From JANMQK01 sp031370485 (lineage in GTDB: Bacteria; Acidobacteriota; Polarisedimenticolia; Gp22-AA2): a stretch of DNA of 9,970 nt. The stretch covers positions 1-9,970 of the forward strand of contig JANMQK010000089.1 in the NCBI GenBank assembly GCA_031370485.1. Reading direction: 5' to 3'. A model generated the notes under the pieces. It saw only the letters and a list, made by a program, of their open reading frames with translations. It made no database searches and was not told the DNA's origin. How positions within the stretch are numbered: the stretch's first letter is position 1; each line of letters begins with the position of its first letter. Below are positions 1-6,089 of the stretch, one piece after another. Made by a program: the position numbers and the translations under genes.

Positions 1-112
1 GCGCGAGGGCGGCGCGATGCTCAGCCTGACGATCCGCATCTCGACCTACTTCAAGTCGCCCGAGGGCGACGGGACCGGGCCGTCCTCCCGGCCTGCCCGT
101 TCCAGGACATGA
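1..112 (+). CDS. pilO: PilO-like pilus assembly protein, C-terminal end (partial)
   Basis: This is the last 36 codons of a gene that enters from the left edge; it reads in the frame starting at base 2 and ends at TGA 110-112. The visible peptide has a short hydrophobic beta-strand-like stretch (MLSLTIRISTYFKSP) followed by a polar, Arg/Ser/Pro-rich tail. PilO proteins of type IV pili end in a ferredoxin-like fold whose last strand often reads like 'l.l.l.tY', and PilO normally precedes PilP and PilQ, which is the order seen here. PilO is a bitopic inner-membrane protein of the alignment complex that pairs with PilN and binds PilP. The identification rests mostly on gene order because only the end is present. 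A GspM-like protein is the alternative. Confidence 0.55.
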   Translation, partial: REGGAMLSLTIRISTYFKSPEGDGTGPSSRPARSRT

Positions 113-128
113 GCGAGGGGAGGACAGC

Positions 129-812
129 GTGGCCCTGCTGACCGTGCGCAAACGGGAGATCATGCTGGGGATCCTCCTGGCCTCGTTTGCCATCGTGCTC
201 TGGCGCGAGCTCGGCACCCCGGGCAGCACCGGCCGCGGCTCGGGCGCCGGGAGCGGCCCCGCGCCCCGGGTCGACCTCGCCTCCCTGAAGGTTTTTCCCG
301 TCGATTGGGCAGGCCTCGCAGCGCACCGCCCCGGGTATGATCCGGCCGGCCGGAACATCTTTCAGTTCGGGGTGATCCCTCCGCCCCCGCCGCCGAAGCT
401 GACCCCGGCGGAGGAAGCGGCCATCCGGGAAGCGCAGAGGAAGGCGGCGGAGGAGCGGGAAAGGCAGGCGGAGCTTCTGAGACAGCAGCAGGAGGCCCTC
501 AGGCAGCAACAGGTCCAGCAGCAGGCCCAGCAGGCGGCGCAGCAGCAGGCCCAGGCGAGCCTGCCGCCCCCGCCCCCGCCCAAGCCGCAGCCTCCTCCCA
601 TCCCGTACCGGTTCATCGGCTACCTGGGCCCGCCGGAGGGAAAAATCGCCGTGCTGCACGACGGCACCGACTTCCTTTTCGTGCGCCAGGGTGAGGTGGT
701 CGGCCAGGGGATCAAGGTGCTCGAGATCGGTTACGAGTCCGTCAAGTTCGGTTTCACCGACCCGCAGTTCAAGGGAGAGTCGCGCACGGTTCCGATGAGC
801 AGCTCATTATGA
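129..812 (+). CDS. pilP: PilP/GspC-like inner-membrane periplasmic connector protein
   Basis: This 227-residue protein probably links the inner-membrane pilus/secretion platform to the secretin encoded next. The GTG start is chosen because GGAGG (119-123) sits 5 bases upstream. Residues about 9-27 form one transmembrane segment and no lipobox cysteine follows, so the protein looks bitopic, as in GspC, unlike the lipoprotein PilP of Neisseria and Pseudomonas. Six prolines (84-89) lead into a Glu/Arg then Gln/Ala-rich helical stretch (about 92-144), closed by a second proline-rich run (146-159). The C-terminal domain (about 158-220, starting IPYRFIGYLG) has the small beta-rich HR/PilP pattern: 'F.G.lg....iAVL..g...F.V.qGe.v..g.kVl.I...sV.f'. 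Its stop overlaps the ATG at 809. PilP versus GspC cannot be settled from sequence alone; the gene order favours PilP. Confidence 0.75.
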   Translation: MALLTVRKREIMLGILLASFAIVLWRELGTPGSTGRGSGAGSGPAPRVDLASLKVFPVDWAGLAAHRPGYDPAGRNIFQFGVIPPPPPPKLTPAEEAAIREAQRKAAEERERQAELLRQQQEALRQQQVQQQAQQAAQQQAQASLPPPPPPKPQPPPIPYRFIGYLGPPEGKIAVLHDGTDFLFVRQGEVVGQGIKVLEIGYESVKFGFTDPQFKGESRTVPMSSSL

Positions 813-829
813 AGGGAGGTGGTGAGGTG
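812..829 (+). promoter_or_regulatory. Strong Shine-Dalgarno favouring the GTG start of the secretin
   Basis: AAGGGAGGT (812-820), with core GGAGG at 815-819, lies 7 bases before GTG 827-829. It falls inside the codons that would follow the alternative ATG at 809, which overlaps the pilP-like stop and has only a weak GATGAG (784-ish region) upstream. The strong match makes GTG 827 the better start. The two choices differ by six residues (MKGGGE) and both leave the lipoprotein signal intact. Confidence 0.6.
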
Positions 830-3256
830 GTCGAGGCCCGCAGGCAGCAACCACAGTCCGGCGCCGGACGGGGGCGCGGAACGCTCGCCGCCGCGCTGGC
901 GATGTCGATGCTTCTCGCATCATGCGCCACCTCCCGCCCCTACAACCAGGGGCAGAAGGAAATGGAGGCGGAGAACTACGACCGCGCGGTCCTGAATTTC
1001 TCGCGTGCCCTGAGCTCGAAGCCGGGAAACACGCGCTACAAGGTCGCCCTGGCCCGCGCCAAGGTGAAGGCCGCCCAGGACCATTTCATGAAGGGACGGG
1101 CCTACGCCCAGGCCCGGCGCTACGAGGCCGCCATCGCCGAGTTCCAGCAGACGGTCTACCTCGACCCCTCCCACCAGTACGCCGCCAACGAGCTGGCCCA
1201 CGCGCTGGTGGAATACCAGAAGACCCAGAAGAACTCGGAGAGCGATCTCGAAAAGCTGAAACGAAAAGCGAGGGAGGAGTCCGGGCGGGGGGCTCCGCAC
1301 CTCAACCCCGCGTCGAACATCCCGATCGTCCTGCGTTTCAAGAACGAGACCGTCAAGAAAATCTATGACGCGCTGTCGAAGGCCTCGGGGATCAACTTCC
1401 TGTACGACGATCGGCTCGATCTCAGCAAGAGCATATCCATCGACATCGCCGACGTGACCTTCGAGCAGGCCCTCGGGCAGCTGATGACGCTGAACAAGCA
1501 TTTTTTCAAGATCTACGACGAGAACACCATCCTGATCGCGGACGACACGCCCCAGAAGCACAAGGAGCTTGACGACCTGGTCATCCAGACCTTCTACCTG
1601 AGCAACGCCGACGTGAAGGACGTTCAGGTGCTGCTCCGCACGCTCCTCGACGCCCGCCAGATTGCCCAGAACGACCGCCTGAACGCGATCACCATTCGCG
1701 ACACGCCCGACCGCGTCGCGGTCGCGCAGAAAATCATCGAGGCCAACGACAAGGTGAAGTCGGAGCTGATCATCGACGTGGAGCTCTTGGAGATCAACCG
1801 CACGCTCCTGCAGAACCTCGGCATCGATCTGTTCGGCGTTGGCGGCGGCAGCGGCAAGTCGCTCAACCTGACCTACGGAGGCGGTAGCTCGCTGCCGCTC
1901 AACAACCTCGATCTCCTCAGGCAGAGCGGCTCGTGGCTCCTGGGCCCGGTGCCGGGAATCGTGGTTAATTTCCTCAAGACCGACGCCGACGCCCATGTGA
2001 TCGCGAAACCGCAGATGCGGGTCAGCGAGGGCGCCAAGGCCACCGTCCGAATCGGCGACCGCATACCGATCCCCACAACCACGTTCAACGCCGCCCCGAC
2101 CGTCGGCGGGACGGTGGGCGTGCCGATCACATCCTTCACGTACCAAAACGTGGGCATCAACATCGACATCGAGCCGCGGGTCCATCACAACAAGGAGATC
2201 ACCCTGAAAGCGAAGGTGGAGATCTCCTCCCTTTCGGGGCAGGTCTCGGCCGGTGGCGGGCTGACCCAGCCGATCATCGGGACGCGGGAGATCGAGACCA
2301 CCATCCGGCTGAAGGACAACGAGACCAACCTGCTGGCCGGCCTCATCCGCGAGGAAGAGCGCAAGTCCATGAGCGGCCTTCCCTGGATCTCGAACGTCCC
2401 GATCCTGCGCCGCCTGTTCGGCAACACGGAGACGAACGTGCAGCAGACGGACATCGTCCTGACGCTGACGCCGCACATCCTGAGGGTGCCTGACATCACC
2501 GAGGAGGACCTGCTGCCGCTCTGGATCGGCACCGAGCAGAACATCGGGTTGCGGGGCACCAGCCGGCAGAGCGCTTTCGGCGCCTCCCCGTTCGAGGAAG
2601 AGGCCAGCGCGCCGCCGCCTCCCGGCATTCCCGACATTCCTCTCGAGGAGGCCGAGCCGCTGGCCGAGCCCGCCCCCGGCGCGGTGATCGCCCCGGCCGC
2701 GGCGGGTGGGTCCGCGGGGAAGCCCGCGGAGCCCGCTCCGGGAGAGGTCGAGGCACCGCCGCGCCCCGCCCCGGCGCCGCCCCCCGGCGGCGGCGGGGGA
2801 GGCGGCGGATCTCCCCGGGAAAGCGAGGCCCCCACCGGCCCCGCGACCGTGACGCTCAACCCGGCCTACGTGTCGGCGGCGCTGGGACAGGAATTCACCA
2901 TCAGCGTCGCCATCAGCGGAGCGTCGGGAGTCGGGAGCGTTCCGTTCCACCTGAGCTTCGACCCGGCGGTCGTGGAGTTCGTCCGGTCGTCCACCACCTC
3001 CCCTTTCCTGGCCAAGGACGGCGCTTCGGTCTTCGTCCTGGCGACGCTGGGCGGGGGAGGCCGCGAGGTCATCGTCGGGCTCTCCCGTCAAGGCAGCCGT
3101 CCCGGCGTTGGCGGTCAGGGAACGCTCATCGATCTGGCCTTCCGGGCCAGGAAGGCCGGCACGACGACGCTGAGCTTCACCGACCTGTCGGTGCTCGACC
3201 CGGCGGCCCAGCCGCTCCCGTTCCAGAAGGTCGGCATGACCGTCGTGATCCAGTAG
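827..3256 (+). CDS. pilQ: Lipoprotein secretin (PilQ/GspD family) with TPR-like N-terminus and C-terminal cohesin-like domain
   Basis: This is the outer-membrane gate of the pilus/secretion machine, 809 residues from GTG 827 (815 from ATG 809). A basic N-terminus and hydrophobic core end in lipobox LLASC with Cys33, so it should be lipid-anchored. Residues about 37-134 hold two TPR-like helical pairs ('Y..A...F..AL...P', 'G.AyA..rYE.AI.EF...v.LDP'). An STN/N0-like domain follows (about 165-238, from IPIVLRF), then an N1 domain (about 249-311) and the secretin core (about 312-555), including GLPWISNVPILRRLFG (517-532) and the closing LTLTPHILR strand. A Pro/Ala/Glu linker with eight glycines (codons 2786-2809) leads to a beta-rich domain (about 673-809) resembling cohesins: 'v.l.P....alGqeFtisV.is...gv...pf.lsFDP.vveFv'. 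Secretins usually end at or soon after the core, so this tail is the odd part. No AMIN domain is seen. GspD is the alternative name. Confidence 0.9.
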   Translation: MVEARRQQPQSGAGRGRGTLAAALAMSMLLASCATSRPYNQGQKEMEAENYDRAVLNFSRALSSKPGNTRYKVALARAKVKAAQDHFMKGRAYAQARRYEAAIAEFQQTVYLDPSHQYAANELAHALVEYQKTQKNSESDLEKLKRKAREESGRGAPHLNPASNIPIVLRFKNETVKKIYDALSKASGINFLYDDRLDLSKSISIDIADVTFEQALGQLMTLNKHFFKIYDENTILIADDTPQKHKELDDLVIQTFYLSNADVKDVQVLLRTLLDARQIAQNDRLNAITIRDTPDRVAVAQKIIEANDKVKSELIIDVELLEINRTLLQNLGIDLFGVGGGSGKSLNLTYGGGSSLPLNNLDLLRQSGSWLLGPVPGIVVNFLKTDADAHVIAKPQMRVSEGAKATVRIGDRIPIPTTTFNAAPTVGGTVGVPITSFTYQNVGINIDIEPRVHHNKEITLKAKVEISSLSGQVSAGGGLTQPIIGTREIETTIRLKDNETNLLAGLIREEERKSMSGLPWISNVPILRRLFGNTETNVQQTDIVLTLTPHILRVPDITEEDLLPLWIGTEQNIGLRGTSRQSAFGASPFEEEASAPPPPGIPDIPLEEAEPLAEPAPGAVIAPAAAGGSAGKPAEPAPGEVEAPPRPAPAPPPGGGGGGGGSPRESEAPTGPATVTLNPAYVSAALGQEFTISVAISGASGVGSVPFHLSFDPAVVEFVRSSTTSPFLAKDGASVFVLATLGGGGREVIVGLSRQGSRPGVGGQGTLIDLAFRARKAGTTTLSFTDLSVLDPAAQPLPFQKVGMTVVIQ

Positions 3257-3269
3257 GGAGTGTGTGAGG

Positions 3270-3761
3270 ATGGCGCTGCGCATGACGCGGGGGGTCCGGG
3301 ACAAGGGCGGGAGCGCCGGCCTGACGCTCGTCGAGGTCCTTGTGGCCCTCGCGATCATGGTCATCCTGTCCGGTGCGATCGTCCCGACGGTGAAATTCGC
3401 CGTCAAGCGACAGAAAGAGATGGAGCTCCGGCGTGCGCTGCGAACCATGCGACAGGCGATCGACGAGTACAAGAAATTCTGCGATTCGGGAGCCATCGCC
3501 AAGGAAGGGGTCGATTCGGAATGCTACCCGACGGACCTCGATCTGCTGGTGGAGGGGGTCGATCGGGTCGGGGCGCTGGGGCAGAAGATGAAATTCCTGC
3601 GGCGGGTCCCTTTCGACCCTTTCACGAAGACCCAGGAGTGGGGGAAACGGTCCTATCAGGATGACTGGGACTCGACCTCGTGGGGTCAGGAGAATGTCTA
3701 CGACGTCTACACCACGAACGAGGGAAAGGCCCTCGACGGCAGCGATTACAAGAACTGGTGA
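3270..3761 (+). CDS. GspG-like pseudopilin, first copy
   Basis: This 163-residue protein is a class III-signal pseudopilin that, after prepilin peptidase cleavage, would join a periplasmic or surface filament. The leader is basic, cleavage is expected after Gly17, and the mature N-terminus is LTLVEVLVALAIMVIL: Leu at +1 rather than the usual Phe or Met, with the conserved Glu at +5 (residue 22). The globular part has a family-like amphipathic helix ('RRALRTMRQAIDEYKKF'), DPFTK at 116-120, and a C-terminal ALDGSDYKNW. ATG 3270 is chosen because GGGAG (3256-3260) is 9 bases upstream; GTG 3264 would leave only 3. The gene starts 13 bases after the secretin stop and ends 14 bases before a related pseudopilin. 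It could act as a type IV pilin rather than a type II pseudopilin; the C-terminal pattern favours GspG. Confidence 0.85.
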   Translation: MALRMTRGVRDKGGSAGLTLVEVLVALAIMVILSGAIVPTVKFAVKRQKEMELRRALRTMRQAIDEYKKFCDSGAIAKEGVDSECYPTDLDLLVEGVDRVGALGQKMKFLRRVPFDPFTKTQEWGKRSYQDDWDSTSWGQENVYDVYTTNEGKALDGSDYKNW

Positions 3762-3775
3762 GGTCACATTCCGTG

Positions 3776-4201
3776 ATGCGCCCGAACCGACATTCTGCGC
3801 GACGGCCGGCGGTCCTGACGACGGCGGGGTTCACCCTGATGGAGCTGATGATCGTCGTGGCGATCATCGGGATCATCACCGCCATCGCCGTCGTGCAGCT
3901 GCGCCAGACCCCGATCAAGGCGAAGGAGGCGGTCCTGAAGCAGGACCTTTTCGCCTTGCGCGACGTCATCGATCAGTACTTCGTCGACAAGGGGAAGTAC
4001 CCGGACTCCCTGGACACACTCGTGGACGATGGGTACCTCCGGAAACTCCCGGTGGACCCGTTCACGAAATCGTCCGACACATGGACCACCGAGAGCGCGG
4101 AGGCGACGGAGGACGACCCGACGGCCGGGGGCGGCATCATCGACGTGCACAGCGGGAGCAGCGATACCGCACTCGACGGGAGCCAGTACAGCGAATGGTA
4201 G
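3776..4201 (+). CDS. GspG-like major pseudopilin, second copy
   Basis: This 141-residue pseudopilin has a textbook class III signal: an Arg-rich leader, Gly18 at -1, and FTLMELMIVVAIIGII as the mature hydrophobic N-terminus with Glu at +5 (residue 23). Downstream are a 'LR.vIDQYFVDKGKYPDSLDTLVDDGYLRKLPVDP'-type body, seen here as KGKYPDSLDTLVDDGYL, then DPFTK at 94-98 and a C-terminal ALDGSQYSEW. These are the usual landmarks of GspG major pseudopilins. GTG 3773 immediately before the ATG is an equally possible start: GAGGT at 3760-3764 is 8 bases from the GTG and 11 from the ATG. Shared DPFTK and ALDGS-x-Y-x-x-W with the preceding gene indicate a tandem duplication. As the more canonical of the pair it is the likelier major subunit. 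Confidence 0.88.
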   Translation: MRPNRHSARRPAVLTTAGFTLMELMIVVAIIGIITAIAVVQLRQTPIKAKEAVLKQDLFALRDVIDQYFVDKGKYPDSLDTLVDDGYLRKLPVDPFTKSSDTWTTESAEATEDDPTAGGGIIDVHSGSSDTALDGSQYSEW

Positions 4202-4218
4202 AAGAGGCGCTTTTACTG

Positions 4219-4247
4219 TTGAGACCCCTAGCGGTCCGACGTATATT
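4219..4247 (+). promoter_or_regulatory. Candidate sigma70-type promoter for the Ig-domain lipoprotein
   Basis: TTGAGA (4219-4224) and TATATT (4242-4247) are separated by exactly 17 bases; each matches the sigma70 consensus at five of six positions. They lie in a 67-base intergenic gap that is clearly AT-richer than its surroundings. Transcription would start near 4254, just ahead of GAGGTG (4255-4260), giving a leader of roughly 15 bases before ATG 4269. This would let the lipoprotein and the following pseudopilin-like gene be expressed apart from the pilus genes upstream. It is inferred from sequence match only. Confidence 0.45.
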
Positions 4248-4268
4248 TCGAAACGAGGTGTCCTGGAC

Positions 4269-5018
4269 ATGATGACGCATTGCCTCCGGACGGCCTTCCG
4301 GGCCGGCGCGTTCCTTTTCGTGATCGGGGGGCTCGCCTGCCAGAAATCGGACGTGGTCGCCCCCGACAAATCGACCATTACCCTGAATGCCACCCCCTCG
4401 ACCATCATCCTGGCCGGAGGCGTGCAGTCGGTCGACGTGGCGATCGTGGCGACCGTGGCCAACAACATCGGAGTACCCCTGCCCGGGCAGGACGTGCGCT
4501 TCAGCACGACATCGGGGATCCTGGACCCCGCCGGCGGCTCGCCGGTCAGGACCGACAGGTTCGGCAACGCGACGACGATCCTGACGGAGGCCCGGCAGAA
4601 TGCGACCATTACCGCCCGATCGGGCTCGACGATGGCGACGCTTACGCTGAACACGGCCTCGTGCCAGCTGGGCAACATCGCCATCAGTCCGAGTCCCGTC
4701 ACCTTCAACAATTGCACCAGTTCGGTCACCGTGACCGCGACCGCCACCGATACGGGCGGAAACCCGTGCCCGGGTGTGTTCCTCACGTTCGCGCAGATCG
4801 CGACCTCGACGCCGATGACGGACGTAAGCCTTCAATTTGTGCCCGGGTCGATCACGACGGATGCGGACGGCGAAGCGACGACCGAGCTGAGCCCCGCTTC
4901 GAACAACGACTGCCAGACGAAGTGCGGCGGAACCAACTCATGCACGGGACAGTTCAGGGCCAGCTCCGGAAGCGTGAACAGCAATCCTCCCACCCAGATT
5001 CTCGACAGCGTGCCGTGA
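4269..5018 (+). CDS. Putative secreted lipoprotein with two Ig-like (Big_1-type) domains
   Basis: This 249-residue protein starts at ATG 4269, with GAGGTG (4255-4260) 8 bases upstream; ATG 4272 is next to it. The N-terminus is a signal peptide with hydrophobic core AGAFLFVIGGLAC. Cys24 followed by QKSD suggests lipidation, although Gly at -3 makes the lipobox imperfect. Two beta-rich repeats follow. The first (about 38-130) has the bacterial Ig-like/invasin pattern: 'itL.AtPstI...gg...V.I.AtV......PlpGq.VrFsTtsG.L......rTD..GnAtt.Lt....a.ItA.sG'. The second (about 134-240) repeats the plan and carries six cysteines (132, 149, 167, 215, 219, 225), a pattern suited to disulfides outside the cytoplasm. 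The family's role here is unknown. Its place between pseudopilin genes suggests a surface or periplasmic part of the same machine, or a cargo. Confidence 0.7.
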   Translation: MMTHCLRTAFRAGAFLFVIGGLACQKSDVVAPDKSTITLNATPSTIILAGGVQSVDVAIVATVANNIGVPLPGQDVRFSTTSGILDPAGGSPVRTDRFGNATTILTEARQNATITARSGSTMATLTLNTASCQLGNIAISPSPVTFNNCTSSVTVTATATDTGGNPCPGVFLTFAQIATSTPMTDVSLQFVPGSITTDADGEATTELSPASNNDCQTKCGGTNSCTGQFRASSGSVNSNPPTQILDSVP

Positions 5019-5040
5019 CGGAATGGACGAGGGAATCCTG

Positions 5041-6018
5041 ATGCACAAAGGCAGGGGCCGGCGCGAGGAAGGCGGGGCGCTTATCATCGTGCTGATGATC
5101 GGCGCGGTCGTCGCGGCCATCGCGCTCACCGCGGCCAGCCAGGCCTGGTCGACCTCTTGGCGCCGGGACAGCGAGGACGAACTCATCTTCCGCGGCAACC
5201 AGTATGTCGACGCCATCCTCGCCTATCGGAAGGAGCACTCCGGGCAGTTCCCGACGAACCTCGAGGACCTGCTGAAGCCAGGCCCCCGGCGGCTGCGCTA
5301 CATCCGGAAACTCTTCCGCGATCCTGTCAATCCCGGCGGCCGGTGGGGGCTGCTTTACCTGATGCCCGGCGGCCAGGGGATCTACGATCCGGCGGCCGCG
5401 CAATCGGATGAGACCGGTTCGGACGACGATGACGACGCTGGTGGCGGTCAGCCGTCAGAATTGTCCGGGAGCAAGCCCAAAAGAACCGGGGTCACGCCGA
5501 TCAACCGGAATCCCACCGGCAGCGGCGCGCCGGGAGTCGGGGGCGCGATCCCGGGGGCGCTACCCCCGGGTCTGGCCGCGACCCTGCCGAAAATGCCCAA
5601 AGACACGGGCGCTTTCGACAGCGACAGCATCAGCGAGCCGCCGATCGGCTGGCCCATCGTCGGGGTCATCAGCCGGGCATCCGGGAAGGTGGCGGAACGC
5701 ACCTTCAAGGTCTACAAGGGACACGACCGCGTCGACGAATGGCAGTTTCACGTTTTCGATCGCGGCATCACCCTCCAGCAGCAGCCCCCCTCCGCCGCCC
5801 CGGGCGGAGGGCGGACTCCTTTCGTCGGTCCCGGCTTCGGCGGCAACGGTACGATTCTCGGGACCGGCGACGGCTCGCGGCCAGGCGGAATGGGAACGGG
5901 GTGGGGCGGAGCCCGTGGCCCGGGACGCCTGCCTGGAATGGGTCCCGGCGGCCTGGTCGAGAAGCCCCCGAAGCCGCCGGGTGGCTATCCGGAGCCCCCG
6001 GACGATCCCGAGGAATGA
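5041..6018 (+). CDS. Divergent pseudopilin-like protein with acidic patch and Pro/Gly-rich tail
   Basis: This 325-residue protein starts at ATG 5041, chosen because GAGGGA (5029-5034) is 6 bases upstream; ATG 5023 lacks such a site. A short charged leader ending REEGG precedes ALIIVLMIGAVVAAIAL, the hydrophobic helix. The usual Glu at +5 is absent (Val17 if cleaved after Gly12), so processing is uncertain. The next segment, RRDSEDELIFRGNQYVDAIL then a 'YPxxLEDLL...RYIRKLFRDP' pattern, matches a pseudopilin-like family I recall from Acidobacteriota. Five aspartates (128-132) begin a disordered region. A conserved-looking segment (about 204-241) contains WPIVGVISRASGK and ends with DEWQFHVFDRG. 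The remaining roughly 85 residues are rich in Gly and Pro and end acidic. It probably acts as a minor or capping subunit with the two GspG-like proteins. Confidence 0.72.
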   Translation: MHKGRGRREEGGALIIVLMIGAVVAAIALTAASQAWSTSWRRDSEDELIFRGNQYVDAILAYRKEHSGQFPTNLEDLLKPGPRRLRYIRKLFRDPVNPGGRWGLLYLMPGGQGIYDPAAAQSDETGSDDDDDAGGGQPSELSGSKPKRTGVTPINRNPTGSGAPGVGGAIPGALPPGLAATLPKMPKDTGAFDSDSISEPPIGWPIVGVISRASGKVAERTFKVYKGHDRVDEWQFHVFDRGITLQQQPPSAAPGGGRTPFVGPGFGGNGTILGTGDGSRPGGMGTGWGGARGPGRLPGMGPGGLVEKPPKPPGGYPEPPDDPEE

Positions 6019-6089
6019 GCCGCCGAGGCTCGCCAACCTGACCCCCGCATGACCGCCCGGCCCGCGACGAGGGCGGCGAGGCACATCGC

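Noticed and set aside
2786..2809. Eight consecutive glycine codons in the secretin, considered as a possible frameshift or assembly artefact
   Set aside because: The reading frame continues smoothly into the cohesin-like domain, so it is better read as a flexible linker.
2185..2859. A 224-codon - strand frame opposite the secretin linker
   Set aside because: Its Gly/Pro/Ser composition is the complement of the linker's repetitive codons; no start signal or family motif is present.
920..3502. An 860-codon open frame on the - strand opposite the secretin
   Set aside because: High GC keeps antisense frames open. The translation is Arg/Asp/Gly-rich with no domain pattern, and the + strand secretin covering the same bases is unmistakable.
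3661..4272. A 203-codon + strand frame overlapping both pseudopilin genes
   Set aside because: It is in another frame from two clear pseudopilins and has a low-complexity Arg/Gly composition.
6053..6076. Inverted repeat CCGCCC/GGGCGG (6053-6058 with 6071-6076) in the gap before aspartokinase, considered as a terminator
   Set aside because: It has a six-pair stem with a 12-base loop and no following T run. Such pairs are common by chance at this GC content.
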